Shown: one piece after another, positions 8,544-15,783 of the stretch
How positions within the stretch are numbered: position 1 is the stretch's first letter
How the letters are laid out: each line of letters opens with the position of its first letter
The notes under the pieces: model-generated
Database searches by the model: none
Told to the model about the DNA's origin: nothing
Seen by the model: the letters and a program-made list of their open reading frames with translations, nothing else
Program-made: the position numbers and the translations under genes
Assembly: GCF_021440085.1 (NCBI RefSeq)
Contig: NZ_JAKCPW010000011.1
Location: forward strand, 124,001-188,000
Direction of reading: 5' to 3'
DNA from: Dyadobacter sp. CY261
Lineage (GTDB): Bacteria > Bacteroidota > Bacteroidia > Cytophagales > Spirosomataceae
Length of the DNA stretch: 64,000 nt

Positions 8544-9848
8544 CTATTTGCTTGCTACCGTGTACGTTCCTCCGTGCGCCACGTGATCGCAGTCTTTGTC
8601 GGGGGAAGTCAGTTTGGACCAGGGTTCAGGATTCACCAGGCCTGTTGATTGCCATATAATGTCGAATTGTCCGTCGGGCTTGATCTCGCCGATCATCACC
8701 GGCTTGGCCAGATGGTGGTTTTTGGTATCCATTTTCACCAACCCGTCCGGCGAATCGAATTCCAGGCCGTACAATGCTGGGCGCACTTTGGAAACTTCGA
8801 ACGACCCTGCTTTTTCGGCTGCCTTCGCCCACAGGTACACGCCCGTGTAAGCCCAGCAGATCGGATCGTCGGTTACCCTTTTGTCGCCGCCCGGGAGGTT
8901 GTTTTTCTTGCAGAATGCACGGAAATCCTCGACAAACTTCTTGTTCTCAGCCGATTCTTTGGACTGGAAGTAATTCCACGCCGCAAGGTGGCCCACCAGA
9001 AACTCGGTGTCCGTGGCGCGCAGTTCGTCTTCCGCTACGGAGAATGCCATGATCGGGCAGGTAGCAGCGGAAAGTCCCTGATTGGCAAATTCTTTATAGA
9101 ATGGTACGTTCGAATCGCCATTGATCGTCGACAGCACGCAAGCCTTGCCGCCCGCCGCGAATTGCTTCACTTTGGATACGATCGTCTGGTAATCCTGATG
9201 GTGAAACGGCGTGTACTCTTCCACGATATTCTCTTTGGGAACGCCTTTCGAAAGCAAAAACGCTTTCAGGATTTTGTTGGCTGTTCTTGGAAAAACGTAG
9301 TCGGTACCTAGCAGGTAAAACTTCTTATAACCGCCACCGTCTTCACTCATCATATATTCGGCGGCAGGGATCAGCTGCTGATTAGGCGTGGCACCCGTGT
9401 AGATCACGCTGGTGGAGCATTCTTCGCCTTCATACTGAACTGGATAGAAAAGTAAGCCATTGTTTTCCTCAAAAACAGGTAGTACCGACTTGCGGGAAAC
9501 GGACGTCCAGCAACCGAAAACGGCGGCTACCTTTTTGTCCAACAATAATTCTTTCGATTTCTCAGCAAAAAGGTCCCAGTCGGATGCCGGGTCGACAATG
9601 ACGGGCTCGATCTGCTTGCCCAGCACGCCACCTTTTGCATTGATTTCGTCGATCGCCATTTGTACGACATCTTTCAGCGAAACTTCTGAAATCGCCATTG
9701 TTCCGCTCAGCGAATGTAGGATGCCGACCTTCACGGTCTCCTTTTTGCCCCCTTCATTTCCCCCGGAACCAGAGCCGCCGCAAGCCGCCAGTGCAAGCAC
9801 CAGCACAACCATCCATACTACCTGGTAAGACATTTTGAATGTTTTCAT
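8544..9848 (-). CDS. urtA: urea ABC transporter substrate-binding lipoprotein UrtA
   Basis: 434-aa periplasmic-binding protein of the branched-chain amino-acid/amide class. A hydrophobic leader ends in the lipobox LALAACGG with acylated C23, so it is membrane-anchored. KVGILHSLSGTMAISE and VAAVFGCWTSVSRKSVLPV are typical of UrtA/FmdD amide binders rather than LivJ. It captures urea in the periplasm for UrtBCDE. It is separated from the porin gene upstream by 71 bp and from urtB by about 48 bp. Confidence 0.93.
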   Translation of the reverse strand: MKTFKMSYQVVWMVVLVLALAACGGSGSGGNEGGKKETVKVGILHSLSGTMAISEVSLKDVVQMAIDEINAKGGVLGKQIEPVIVDPASDWDLFAEKSKELLLDKKVAAVFGCWTSVSRKSVLPVFEENNGLLFYPVQYEGEECSTSVIYTGATPNQQLIPAAEYMMSEDGGGYKKFYLLGTDYVFPRTANKILKAFLLSKGVPKENIVEEYTPFHHQDYQTIVSKVKQFAAGGKACVLSTINGDSNVPFYKEFANQGLSAATCPIMAFSVAEDELRATDTEFLVGHLAAWNYFQSKESAENKKFVEDFRAFCKKNNLPGGDKRVTDDPICWAYTGVYLWAKAAEKAGSFEVSKVRPALYGLEFDSPDGLVKMDTKNHHLAKPVMIGEIKPDGQFDIIWQSTGLVNPEPWSKLTSPDKDCDHVAHGGTYTVASK

Positions 9849-9898
9849 CGGTAAATTTTAATAGTGATATGAGTGAAAATTAAGATCAACAGAAACAC

Positions 9899-9914
9899 TC
9901 CGGACCGCGCCGGA
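9899..9914 (-). terminator. short intercistronic stem-loop between porin and urtA
   Basis: TCCGG (9899-9903) and CCGGA (9910-9914) form a 5-bp GC-rich stem with a 6-nt loop shortly after the porin stop. There is no U-run. It could weaken read-through or protect the porin message. It is too short to be certain. Confidence 0.3.
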
Positions 9915-9919
9915 AGGGA

Positions 9920-11197
9920 TCAAAATAGAAAGAACTGAACTTGTAACCAAACCTGGCCGTAGGTCTTCGAGCTGTATGCGCCACCTGCGTCGGCCACGTT
10001 GTGCTTGCGCGCCACGTACGAAAGACGAAGATTGGTGGCGCTTCCGTTAAAAAAGTAGTTTAACCCGCCGCCATAAACGCTGCTCGATTTAGCCCTGTCA
10101 AAATCATCGATCAGCTCCGAGCCCACCTGTTCTTTGCTGGCAGAGATATTCTGGTTTTCGTACCGCACCCACGGCTGGATGCGTGACTTTTTGAAATAGT
10201 AACCGAGTTCGAGGAATTGAACGGTTTGCTTCGGAATCTGGCGTGCAAAGGTGTATTTCGAATTGACATTGGTCCCACCTGTCATATATTGAAACGCGGC
10301 ATTGAGGGTCACAGAGCCCGCTTCACCAGCCTTTTTATCAATGAAAAGGTCCGTACCGACATTGTAATAGGAACCCTGCGTGTCGAAACCCGCACCCCAG
10401 GCGATGGTATTGCCTGTTCCGAGCTTGGTACCGGCATAGTAATAATCTTTTTCGGGATCCAGGAAATTGTAAGCAACGCGGCTCACTATACGTAATGGCG
10501 CCTGGCCGTCCAGGTTTCTTCCGGTGAACACCCCAACCCGGTATTCCAGTTTATCTTTCAACAAAAACCCGCGTGCATTCACGCCCAGGTCACGACCGAA
10601 GTTACCTTGCAAAGGGCTGTTAGCGAAAAGATTGTAGGGATATTGAAAATACGTAAAATCGTTGGCCATCAACCCTGCCGCACCTTGCAGGCCGTTCCGG
10701 TTACCCGAAACGAGCTGCATACCCGCAATGAGCTGGAATGCATTTGAAAAGGCATATTCGTATTGGCAATCGAGCAGGATCGGTGCCACTTTGACATTTT
10801 TAGTGCTGTCTCCCAATTGGATGCCAATGGGCGACGGAAGATCTGTTTCCATAAAAAAGCTTCCCTTTTTGGAAAGCTGTCCGCCCACCAAAACCCTCGC
10901 CCTGTAAAGCGAAAACCCTTTGTTCCAATCATTCGCCTTGTCAGTCACATTCCCGCCAAAGCCCGATTGCTCCGCGGAAGCGAACATATGCACGATCGCA
11001 CCTACATGGATGGACGGTTTGAAGTCGTCCTCCGCCGTCAGCACCGAATCCTTCGGCGCCAGGTAGCCGGGAAGCTCACGCAGCACACGCACTTTCCGGG
11101 CAGCCTTCCGATCTCTCGCATCCGGGCCGCCGTCGGCCAGCGCGATGCCCTGACAAAGCATCACCAGCAAACCTGCATTTAGGAAAAGTCTTTTCAT
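9920..11197 (-). CDS. outer-membrane porin (phosphate-selective porin O/P-like), probable urea channel
   Basis: 425 aa from the start MKRLFLNAGLLVMLCQGIALA. An upstream ATG at 11245 would give an unlikely pre-signal extension and would run through the promoter, so 11197 is preferred. After the signal peptide come alternating beta strands rich in Tyr and Gly, and the protein ends VWLQVQFFLF, with the aromatic C-terminal residue of beta-barrel proteins. It resembles the porins found in front of urea or amide transporter operons (FmdC-like). As first gene before urtABCDE it probably admits urea through the outer membrane. Selectivity cannot be read from sequence. Confidence 0.82.
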   Translation of the reverse strand: MKRLFLNAGLLVMLCQGIALADGGPDARDRKAARKVRVLRELPGYLAPKDSVLTAEDDFKPSIHVGAIVHMFASAEQSGFGGNVTDKANDWNKGFSLYRARVLVGGQLSKKGSFFMETDLPSPIGIQLGDSTKNVKVAPILLDCQYEYAFSNAFQLIAGMQLVSGNRNGLQGAAGLMANDFTYFQYPYNLFANSPLQGNFGRDLGVNARGFLLKDKLEYRVGVFTGRNLDGQAPLRIVSRVAYNFLDPEKDYYYAGTKLGTGNTIAWGAGFDTQGSYYNVGTDLFIDKKAGEAGSVTLNAAFQYMTGGTNVNSKYTFARQIPKQTVQFLELGYYFKKSRIQPWVRYENQNISASKEQVGSELIDDFDRAKSSSVYGGGLNYFFNGSATNLRLSYVARKHNVADAGGAYSSKTYGQVWLQVQFFLF

Positions 11198-11215
11198 GAT
11201 GATCGTTGATTTGTT

Positions 11216-11264
11216 TACGTAAGTAATACAGTTCAAAAATAGCAACTAATTACGTACGTACAAA
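11216..11264 (-). promoter_or_regulatory. promoter of the porin-urt operon with TACGTA palindromes
   Basis: Seen on the minus strand: TTTG (11261-11264), exactly 19 bp, then TATTTTTG (11234-11241), a full match to the Bacteroidota promoter consensus. The palindrome TACGTACGTA (11251-11260) fills the start of the spacer, and TACGTAAGTA (11216-11225), centred 35 bp away, covers the expected start of transcription. A third relative, TACCTAAGTA, is at 11388-11397. Inferred: regulator binding here would directly control RNA polymerase access. The same palindrome precedes ureA, suggesting co-regulation by the local response regulator. Confidence 0.72.
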
Positions 11265-11412
11265 TATTGAACCAACTTTCATGAAAAGTTTACAATTATC
11301 CTTCAAATAAAAATAAAATATTCTTATTTAGCACTTTACAGCGTGCATTATTCGTCATATGGCAGCATACCATGAGCATCTCAAACATACCTAAGTAAAT
11401 TGACACTACTTA

Positions 11413-12747
11413 CTATCGATCACCGGATAAGCCCAGCAGTTCGTCGACAGGCGCATATCCGGTTGGAAGCGAGATACCGTCCGCTTTCGCACCGGCTTTG
11501 AGCAGTATCTCCACCGATTTCGGGGTGCGTCTGTCCATCCAGTAGGAATCTATGCAGGCTCGCACGGCCAGGTCCATGGGCGTGCGGCCGTTTGCGTCGG
11601 GCGTATCGATAGGTGAGCCGCGCAGGATGAGCAACTGAATGACGTCAGGATACGCGAGCCATGCCGCTATATGGATCGCCAGGCTGCCTTTGGGGATATC
11701 CCAATAACCGTCGCCGGCCGCAAAAGGCTCGTCGACCTTCACGCCGAGATCGAGCAGCATGCGCACACCTTCCGCATTGCCGCAGGAAGCAAATCCAGCT
11801 AGTAGTTCACCACCCATCGCCAGCAGGTTTTTTAGCAGATAAGGTGCACCGTTCGCAATGGATTGTGCTTCCGGGGCGTCGCCAAAAGCACAGGCCTGGA
11901 TGAGTTTGTCCAGCCCTTTTAATGTGTAGGGGATATTGCGTTTTTGCAACTCGCTGAGTACATCCGCCCGCCCCTGTCGGGCTGCTTTTGCGGCGGCCGT
12001 CAGCCCTTCGACCGATATTTCCGGGTTTGCACCGTGGTCGAGCAGCAGTTTGATAAACGCGATGTGGTTCACCCGCGCCAATGCGTGGTGAAATGGCGAT
12101 GTATTGTGCCAGACCGCATTTGGGTCAGCGCCTTGTTCGAGCAGCCATTTAGCACCGTAATAATCATGGAAGTCATGCTTGCGGATCAGCATGAGCGCCA
12201 AGTTGATGGGTGTAACCCTCCCGGTTTCGACCAATGCTCTCATAGCACCATTTTCATCCGTTTCGGGCGAATGGTAAACGGCCTCTTCATCGTTGGGATC
12301 TGCGCCAAATGCCAGCAGCAGCCTGGTCATTGCCTCATGGTGCGCAATGCCCGCCGCTCCGTATAATGCTGTTTCAAATTCCGGAAAGTTACCTGTGGTC
12401 CAGAAGCCCGAGTTTGGGTCGACCCCTGCGTCCAGAAACAGCCGTGCAGCTTTCAGAAAGTCTTCACCCCGTTCCTTTTCCAGCCTGAGATACTTCGACA
12501 TACACAAATAAACTAAAGCATTCCCGCCATAGGGTGCAGCCGTATTCGTGCCATTCGCGGGATCGGCGGCCAGAAAATGCTCCACTAACCCAACATTTCC
12601 CAATATCGCGGCTGTAAAAATGCTCATATCCGCCAATCCCGGATGCAGTTCCAGCATCGCATTGGCTTCATCCAGCGAACCATGCCAGATGGCAGCGCGG
12701 ATAAAGGATGCTTGTAAATCTTCCGGTTGGGGCGTGTTTTCTGGCAT
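11413..12747 (-). CDS. ankyrin-repeat protein
   Basis: 444-aa soluble protein without an obvious signal peptide or membrane segment. It is built of ankyrin repeats, for example DAGVDPNSGF, LLLAFGADPNDEEAV, WLLEQGADPNAVWHNTSPFH, LLLDHGANPEI and LLILRGSPIDTPDANGRTPM. Ankyrin stacks bind proteins; no catalytic domain is visible. It is the upstream gene of a run of unrelated minus-strand genes and may be transcribed alone. The partner and role are unknown. Confidence 0.85.
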   Translation of the reverse strand: MPENTPQPEDLQASFIRAAIWHGSLDEANAMLELHPGLADMSIFTAAILGNVGLVEHFLAADPANGTNTAAPYGGNALVYLCMSKYLRLEKERGEDFLKAARLFLDAGVDPNSGFWTTGNFPEFETALYGAAGIAHHEAMTRLLLAFGADPNDEEAVYHSPETDENGAMRALVETGRVTPINLALMLIRKHDFHDYYGAKWLLEQGADPNAVWHNTSPFHHALARVNHIAFIKLLLDHGANPEISVEGLTAAAKAARQGRADVLSELQKRNIPYTLKGLDKLIQACAFGDAPEAQSIANGAPYLLKNLLAMGGELLAGFASCGNAEGVRMLLDLGVKVDEPFAAGDGYWDIPKGSLAIHIAAWLAYPDVIQLLILRGSPIDTPDANGRTPMDLAVRACIDSYWMDRRTPKSVEILLKAGAKADGISLPTGYAPVDELLGLSGDR

Positions 12748-12762
12748 AGTGGGGAGTGTTTA

Positions 12763-13110
12763 TTAAAGGCCTAATATTTCCGAGAGCTTCCGATTGAGGT
12801 TTGCAATCACATCAGTGATTGTTTTCAATGCTACAAAGTCGGTATTCAGTTTTCCCGCATGCACTGTGGCGGTATGCAATGAATCTTTGATGGCCTTTAA
12901 GGCTGTTGGAGCATTGCCATTCAATGTAAAAATGCCTCCTTCTATTGCCGCCGAATCGACCCGGGTAGTTCCGGTGATGATATCGGCGATGTAAAGGAAG
13001 ATTTTATTGGATTTCGCGTTTTCCAGCTTACGCTGGATGATAAATGTATCTTTTTGCGCATTCACGAGACGCGACAATAGCATGATAATCAGTAGAAATG
13101 TGCATCGCAT
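12763..13110 (-). CDS. small secreted protein with DUF4369-like segment
   Basis: 115 aa from MRCTFLLIIMLL; an ATG two codons earlier (13116) is also possible. An N-terminal signal peptide ends near LVNAQ. The next part (FIIQRKLENAKSNKIFLYIA, then TRVDSAAIEGGIFTLNG) has the pattern of the DUF4369 domain that precedes thioredoxin domains in Bacteroidota. No thioredoxin domain follows here; the tail is short and helical. It could be a stand-alone domain or a truncated remnant. Function unknown. Confidence 0.6.
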   Translation of the reverse strand: MRCTFLLIIMLLSRLVNAQKDTFIIQRKLENAKSNKIFLYIADIITGTTRVDSAAIEGGIFTLNGNAPTALKAIKDSLHTATVHAGKLNTDFVALKTITDVIANLNRKLSEILGL

Positions 13111-13251
13111 GACCAAACTGATCTAAATGGGTACAAGTTGTCGATTTATAGTAATAAAAGGTGACATCCTGGCTCACTTACTGATCATCATGTACTTCTT
13201 TTGATTTGTCAGACCCAGACACGCTCGTGCTGTATGGACAGTGCTCCGGCG

Positions 13252-14112
13252 TCAGTACTTGAAGCTGATCTCCGAGTCGTTGCCAGCCTCCGGAAATTTG
13301 GGATAGCGCACGGCAATTTTCAGCTTTTGTATCTTTTTATCCTCCACCTGAAACTGCTGCGTCGTAATCCGCTCGGTTTTGAAACTGCCGTCTTTTTCGA
13401 GCACGTCGTAGGTAATTTGCAGCGGCAGGCGGCCCTTTAATGCGTGGAGTATTGGGAAATTATAAACAGCATAATCCGGGCTTCCGAAGTCTTCTACGAA
13501 CAGCCAGGGATCATAGTCGAATCCCGCGGAATAGCCTTTGAGACTCGTTATGGTCTGGTAACCATCCGACTGCTCCGTACGGATGCGCGTGAGTTCGCCA
13601 GCTTGGTCATATTCGTAGTGATGCACGATGGTCATCCGCGTGCCAGCGGGTGTGATCTGATACCGTTCCAGCTTTTGGACGATCCCGTGGTCGTCGTACA
13701 GGAAAACCAACTCTTGCGCATTGTCGTACGGCCCTGGATTCTTCTTCACCTGCCGGACGGTTCTGAGCCGACCATTGTCGTCGTATTCATAGATCTTTTT
13801 CGAAAGGGAGCTTGCCAGATTGATCCCTGAAAGCATTTTACCTTCATATTCATGTGTTTTAAGTTCGGTTTGGCCGCTGGAACCCGAATAACGGATGTTA
13901 TCGACGCTGCTGTCGGCGCGGTAGCTTACGGCGGCTTTGTAGTTGAAAGTCTCCCAATAGATTTCCCGGATCAGATGACCGGGTTTCGACACGGTTTCAT
14001 CCGGCTCAGGCTGCGGGTCGGGAGCGGGTCGATCGTTTTTGGAACAAGCATTCAAAAAAAGAAGTACTACCCACAAAATAGCGGTGAGCGCGCGTTCGTG
14101 CACGGTTTTCAT
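13252..14112 (-). CDS. secreted lipoprotein with YD/RHS-like beta repeats
   Basis: 286 aa. A signal peptide ends in the lipobox LFLNAC with lipidated Cys, followed by a Pro/Glu-rich linker (PAPDPQPEPDE) and then beta-rich repeats such as KIYEYDDNGRLRTVRQVKK, LVFLYDDHGIVQKLERY and HHYEYDQAGELTRIRTEQ. These resemble the DUF4595/YD-repeat lipoproteins common in Bacteroidota. It is probably surface or periplasmic. No enzyme motif is visible. It appears monocistronic, with 139 bp and 157 bp of non-coding sequence on its two sides. Confidence 0.75.
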   Translation of the reverse strand: MKTVHERALTAILWVVLLFLNACSKNDRPAPDPQPEPDETVSKPGHLIREIYWETFNYKAAVSYRADSSVDNIRYSGSSGQTELKTHEYEGKMLSGINLASSLSKKIYEYDDNGRLRTVRQVKKNPGPYDNAQELVFLYDDHGIVQKLERYQITPAGTRMTIVHHYEYDQAGELTRIRTEQSDGYQTITSLKGYSAGFDYDPWLFVEDFGSPDYAVYNFPILHALKGRLPLQITYDVLEKDGSFKTERITTQQFQVEDKKIQKLKIAVRYPKFPEAGNDSEISFKY

Positions 14113-14269
14113 GGCTTATAAAATTGGATTGAAATACGAACGAACGGGATGCGCGGCGAATGCCTCTGAAAGCATCGGCAAGTTTATCATTTCGCCTCGA
14201 ATGTGCCAATTTCCGACGACAGACAGCATATTTCCGCAGACCAACGACAGTGCTCCGCCAAGGCGCTAA

Positions 14270-14473
14270 TCACTCCTCTGCCTCATCCAATTGAAACAAA
14301 ACTTCGACGGTAGTATTAAAAACTTTGGCCATCCGTAAGGCAAGTACGGTGGACGGTATAAATTTTCCGGTTTCAATAGAATTTAAACCCTGTCGTGATA
14401 TCCCGATGTGTTTTGCAAGGTCGGCTTGTGTCCAGTCTTTCTTAGCGCGTTCGACCTTAATAGTGTTTTTCAT
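14270..14473 (-). CDS. XRE-family helix-turn-helix regulator
   Basis: 67 aa from the ATG at 14473. Longer readings of the frame run back into the upstream membrane gene and are rejected. Almost the whole protein is a Cro/CI-type HTH: VERAKKDWTQADLAKHIGIS, then RQGLNSIETGKFIPSTVLAL. It belongs to the short YozG-like regulators usually paired with a small membrane protein. Its start overlaps the stop of that partner by 4 bp, so the two are coupled. It probably acts at the tandem repeats upstream of the pair. Confidence 0.88.
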   Translation of the reverse strand: MKNTIKVERAKKDWTQADLAKHIGISRQGLNSIETGKFIPSTVLALRMAKVFNTTVEVLFQLDEAEE

Positions 14474-14760
14474 ACCCCGTACTTTCTTTTCGAGACAAAC
14501 CAACCAATAAAATAAAAGGCCCAGCAAAAGCCCACGATATTCCCATAACCAAAGAAGTCGAGGCTCCATACATCACACAGGCCGAGCAAAAACAAAAGCA
14601 TCATCAGCATGACTGTCAATGAAAAACCGATAACAACAGCTTCCAGTTGCACCCGTTGTTTCACTTCGTCCATGACCGAAAAAGCCTTATACAAGTCATT
14701 CTGTTTAATTTTCAAAGCATGAGCAAATAAAACTTCGAATGTTGGGACACATCCACGCAT
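14470..14760 (-). CDS. small two-helix membrane protein paired with the XRE regulator
   Basis: Up to 96 aa with two hydrophobic segments (GFSLTVMLMMLLFLLGLCDV and YGNIVGFCWAFYFIGWFV) and a basic C-terminus. The ATG at 14760 directly follows an A-rich stretch. An internal ATG at 14673 (MDEVKQRVQLEAVV) would remove a charged 29-residue leader and is a realistic alternative. It is translated just ahead of the XRE gene with a 4-bp overlap. Such pairs are frequent but their physiological role is not established; the membrane protein may modulate the regulator. Confidence 0.7.
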   Translation of the reverse strand: MRGCVPTFEVLFAHALKIKQNDLYKAFSVMDEVKQRVQLEAVVIGFSLTVMLMMLLFLLGLCDVWSLDFFGYGNIVGFCWAFYFIGWFVSKRKYGV

Positions 14761-14761
14761 C

Positions 14762-14822
14762 TTATTTATCTTTGTCGCTAAGATATTTATCTGTCAAGAT
14801 ATTTATCTGTCAAGATATTTAT
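14762..14822. repeat. tandem 16-bp repeats upstream of the membrane/XRE pair
   Basis: The unit AAGATATTTATCTGTC occurs perfectly at 14780-14795 and 14796-14811, with a partial third copy AAGATATTTAT at 14812-14822 and a degenerate copy near 14762-14775. Each unit contains the inverted repeat AGATA-TT-TATCT. The array abuts the start of the membrane gene. An autoregulatory operator for the XRE protein is the likely function. Confidence 0.6.
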
Positions 14823-14920
14823 AAGCAATCAAGAAATCAGTAAGCCAGGCTTGGAAAGTTCCCAGTATGCCGCGTCTGGCGATCTGCGCTTTAACCAATA
14901 AACCTTAAAACAATCAAGCA

Positions 14921-15355
14921 ATGGACACAATGAACGAAGCCAAATCGCCTATTCAGGATGCTTTTTCCCAGACCTACTTTCATGGAACGAAAGCGGATCT
15001 TAGAATTGGGGATTTCATAGAAACCGGCTTTAACTCAAATTTTATAGACAGGAAGTTAAAACACATTTATCTCTCCGCCACCCTGAATGCAGCTATCTGG
15101 GGCGCTGAGCTTGCTTTGGGTGAGGGACGCGAAAGAATATATCTCGTGGAAGCAACAGGCCCGCTTGAAGATGACCCTAACGTAACCGATAAAAAATTCC
15201 CGGGTAATCCTACAATGTCTTATCGTTCCGAGAACCCATTCAAGGTTATTGGTGAGGTTACTGTATGGCAAAGACATTCATCAGAGCAGGTCGAAGCAAT
15301 GAAAGACGGGCTGAAAAAGTTGAAACAGCAGGGAATTTTGATAATTGAGGAGTAA
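14921..15355 (+). CDS. arr: rifampin ADP-ribosyltransferase
   Basis: 144-aa Arr-family enzyme, which transfers ADP-ribose from NAD to rifamycins and so inactivates them. Family blocks are clear: TYFHGTKADLRIGDFIETGF, HIYLSATLNAAIWGAELALG, EGRERIYLVEATGPLEDDPN and DKKFPGNPTMSYRSENPFKV. Full length for the family. Start at ATG 14921; an in-frame ATG three codons on is possible. It stands alone between an XRE pair and the ACP operon with no integron or transposon sequence visible, so it is probably a chromosomal copy. Confidence 0.93.
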   Translation: MDTMNEAKSPIQDAFSQTYFHGTKADLRIGDFIETGFNSNFIDRKLKHIYLSATLNAAIWGAELALGEGRERIYLVEATGPLEDDPNVTDKKFPGNPTMSYRSENPFKVIGEVTVWQRHSSEQVEAMKDGLKKLKQQGILIIEE

Positions 15356-15512
15356 TTCAGGCAGGATCATTGAGATTGCAGGCGCGCCCGGCTTTTACCG
15401 GATACTAACATTCATTCGCTTCAAAGTTATATTATCCGCTCCCCGGCTTTTTTTGAACAAACTTTGATAGTACATTACCGAATTATTATCTGTACCCCTA
15501 CCCAACGCCTTC

Positions 15513-15761
15513 ATGCCCAAGACCTTTATTGAAATCTCCGACTGGATCGCCGTGAACATCTCGAAACACGCCGGAATAGATCCTTCCGAAGTGGCCCTCG
15601 ATGCTGATATCGTCAATTTTCGACTAGACTCACTCATTCTTGTCAACATCACAACGGAATTGGAAGAATACATCGGAATGGAATTAAGTGCCTCGATTTT
15701 TTGGGAAATGCGTACCATCGCCGCTACCAGCCAGTGGATTGCTGAAAACCAGGAAGTATAA
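15513..15761 (+). CDS. acyl carrier protein
   Basis: 82-aa stand-alone carrier protein. The four-helix pattern is intact and S40, in FRLDSLILVNIT, is the expected phosphopantetheine attachment site. The end ASIFWEMRTIAATSQWIAEN matches helix IV of carrier proteins of the PKS, NRPS and DltC type rather than fatty-acid AcpP. It is the first gene of a tight four-gene operon with a P450 22 bp downstream. It probably holds an acyl or aminoacyl thioester for oxidation and then transfer. No adenylation enzyme to load it is present in the window. Confidence 0.88.
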   Translation: MPKTFIEISDWIAVNISKHAGIDPSEVALDADIVNFRLDSLILVNITTELEEYIGMELSASIFWEMRTIAATSQWIAENQEV

Positions 15762-15783
15762 CAAGGCCATTCCCGTCTCAATC

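Noticed and set aside
13237..14257. 12-bp repeat GACAGTGCTCCG on both sides of the lipoprotein gene
   Set aside because: It could suggest an insertion, but there are no transposition genes or inverted ends, and a 12-bp match in this span can arise by chance.
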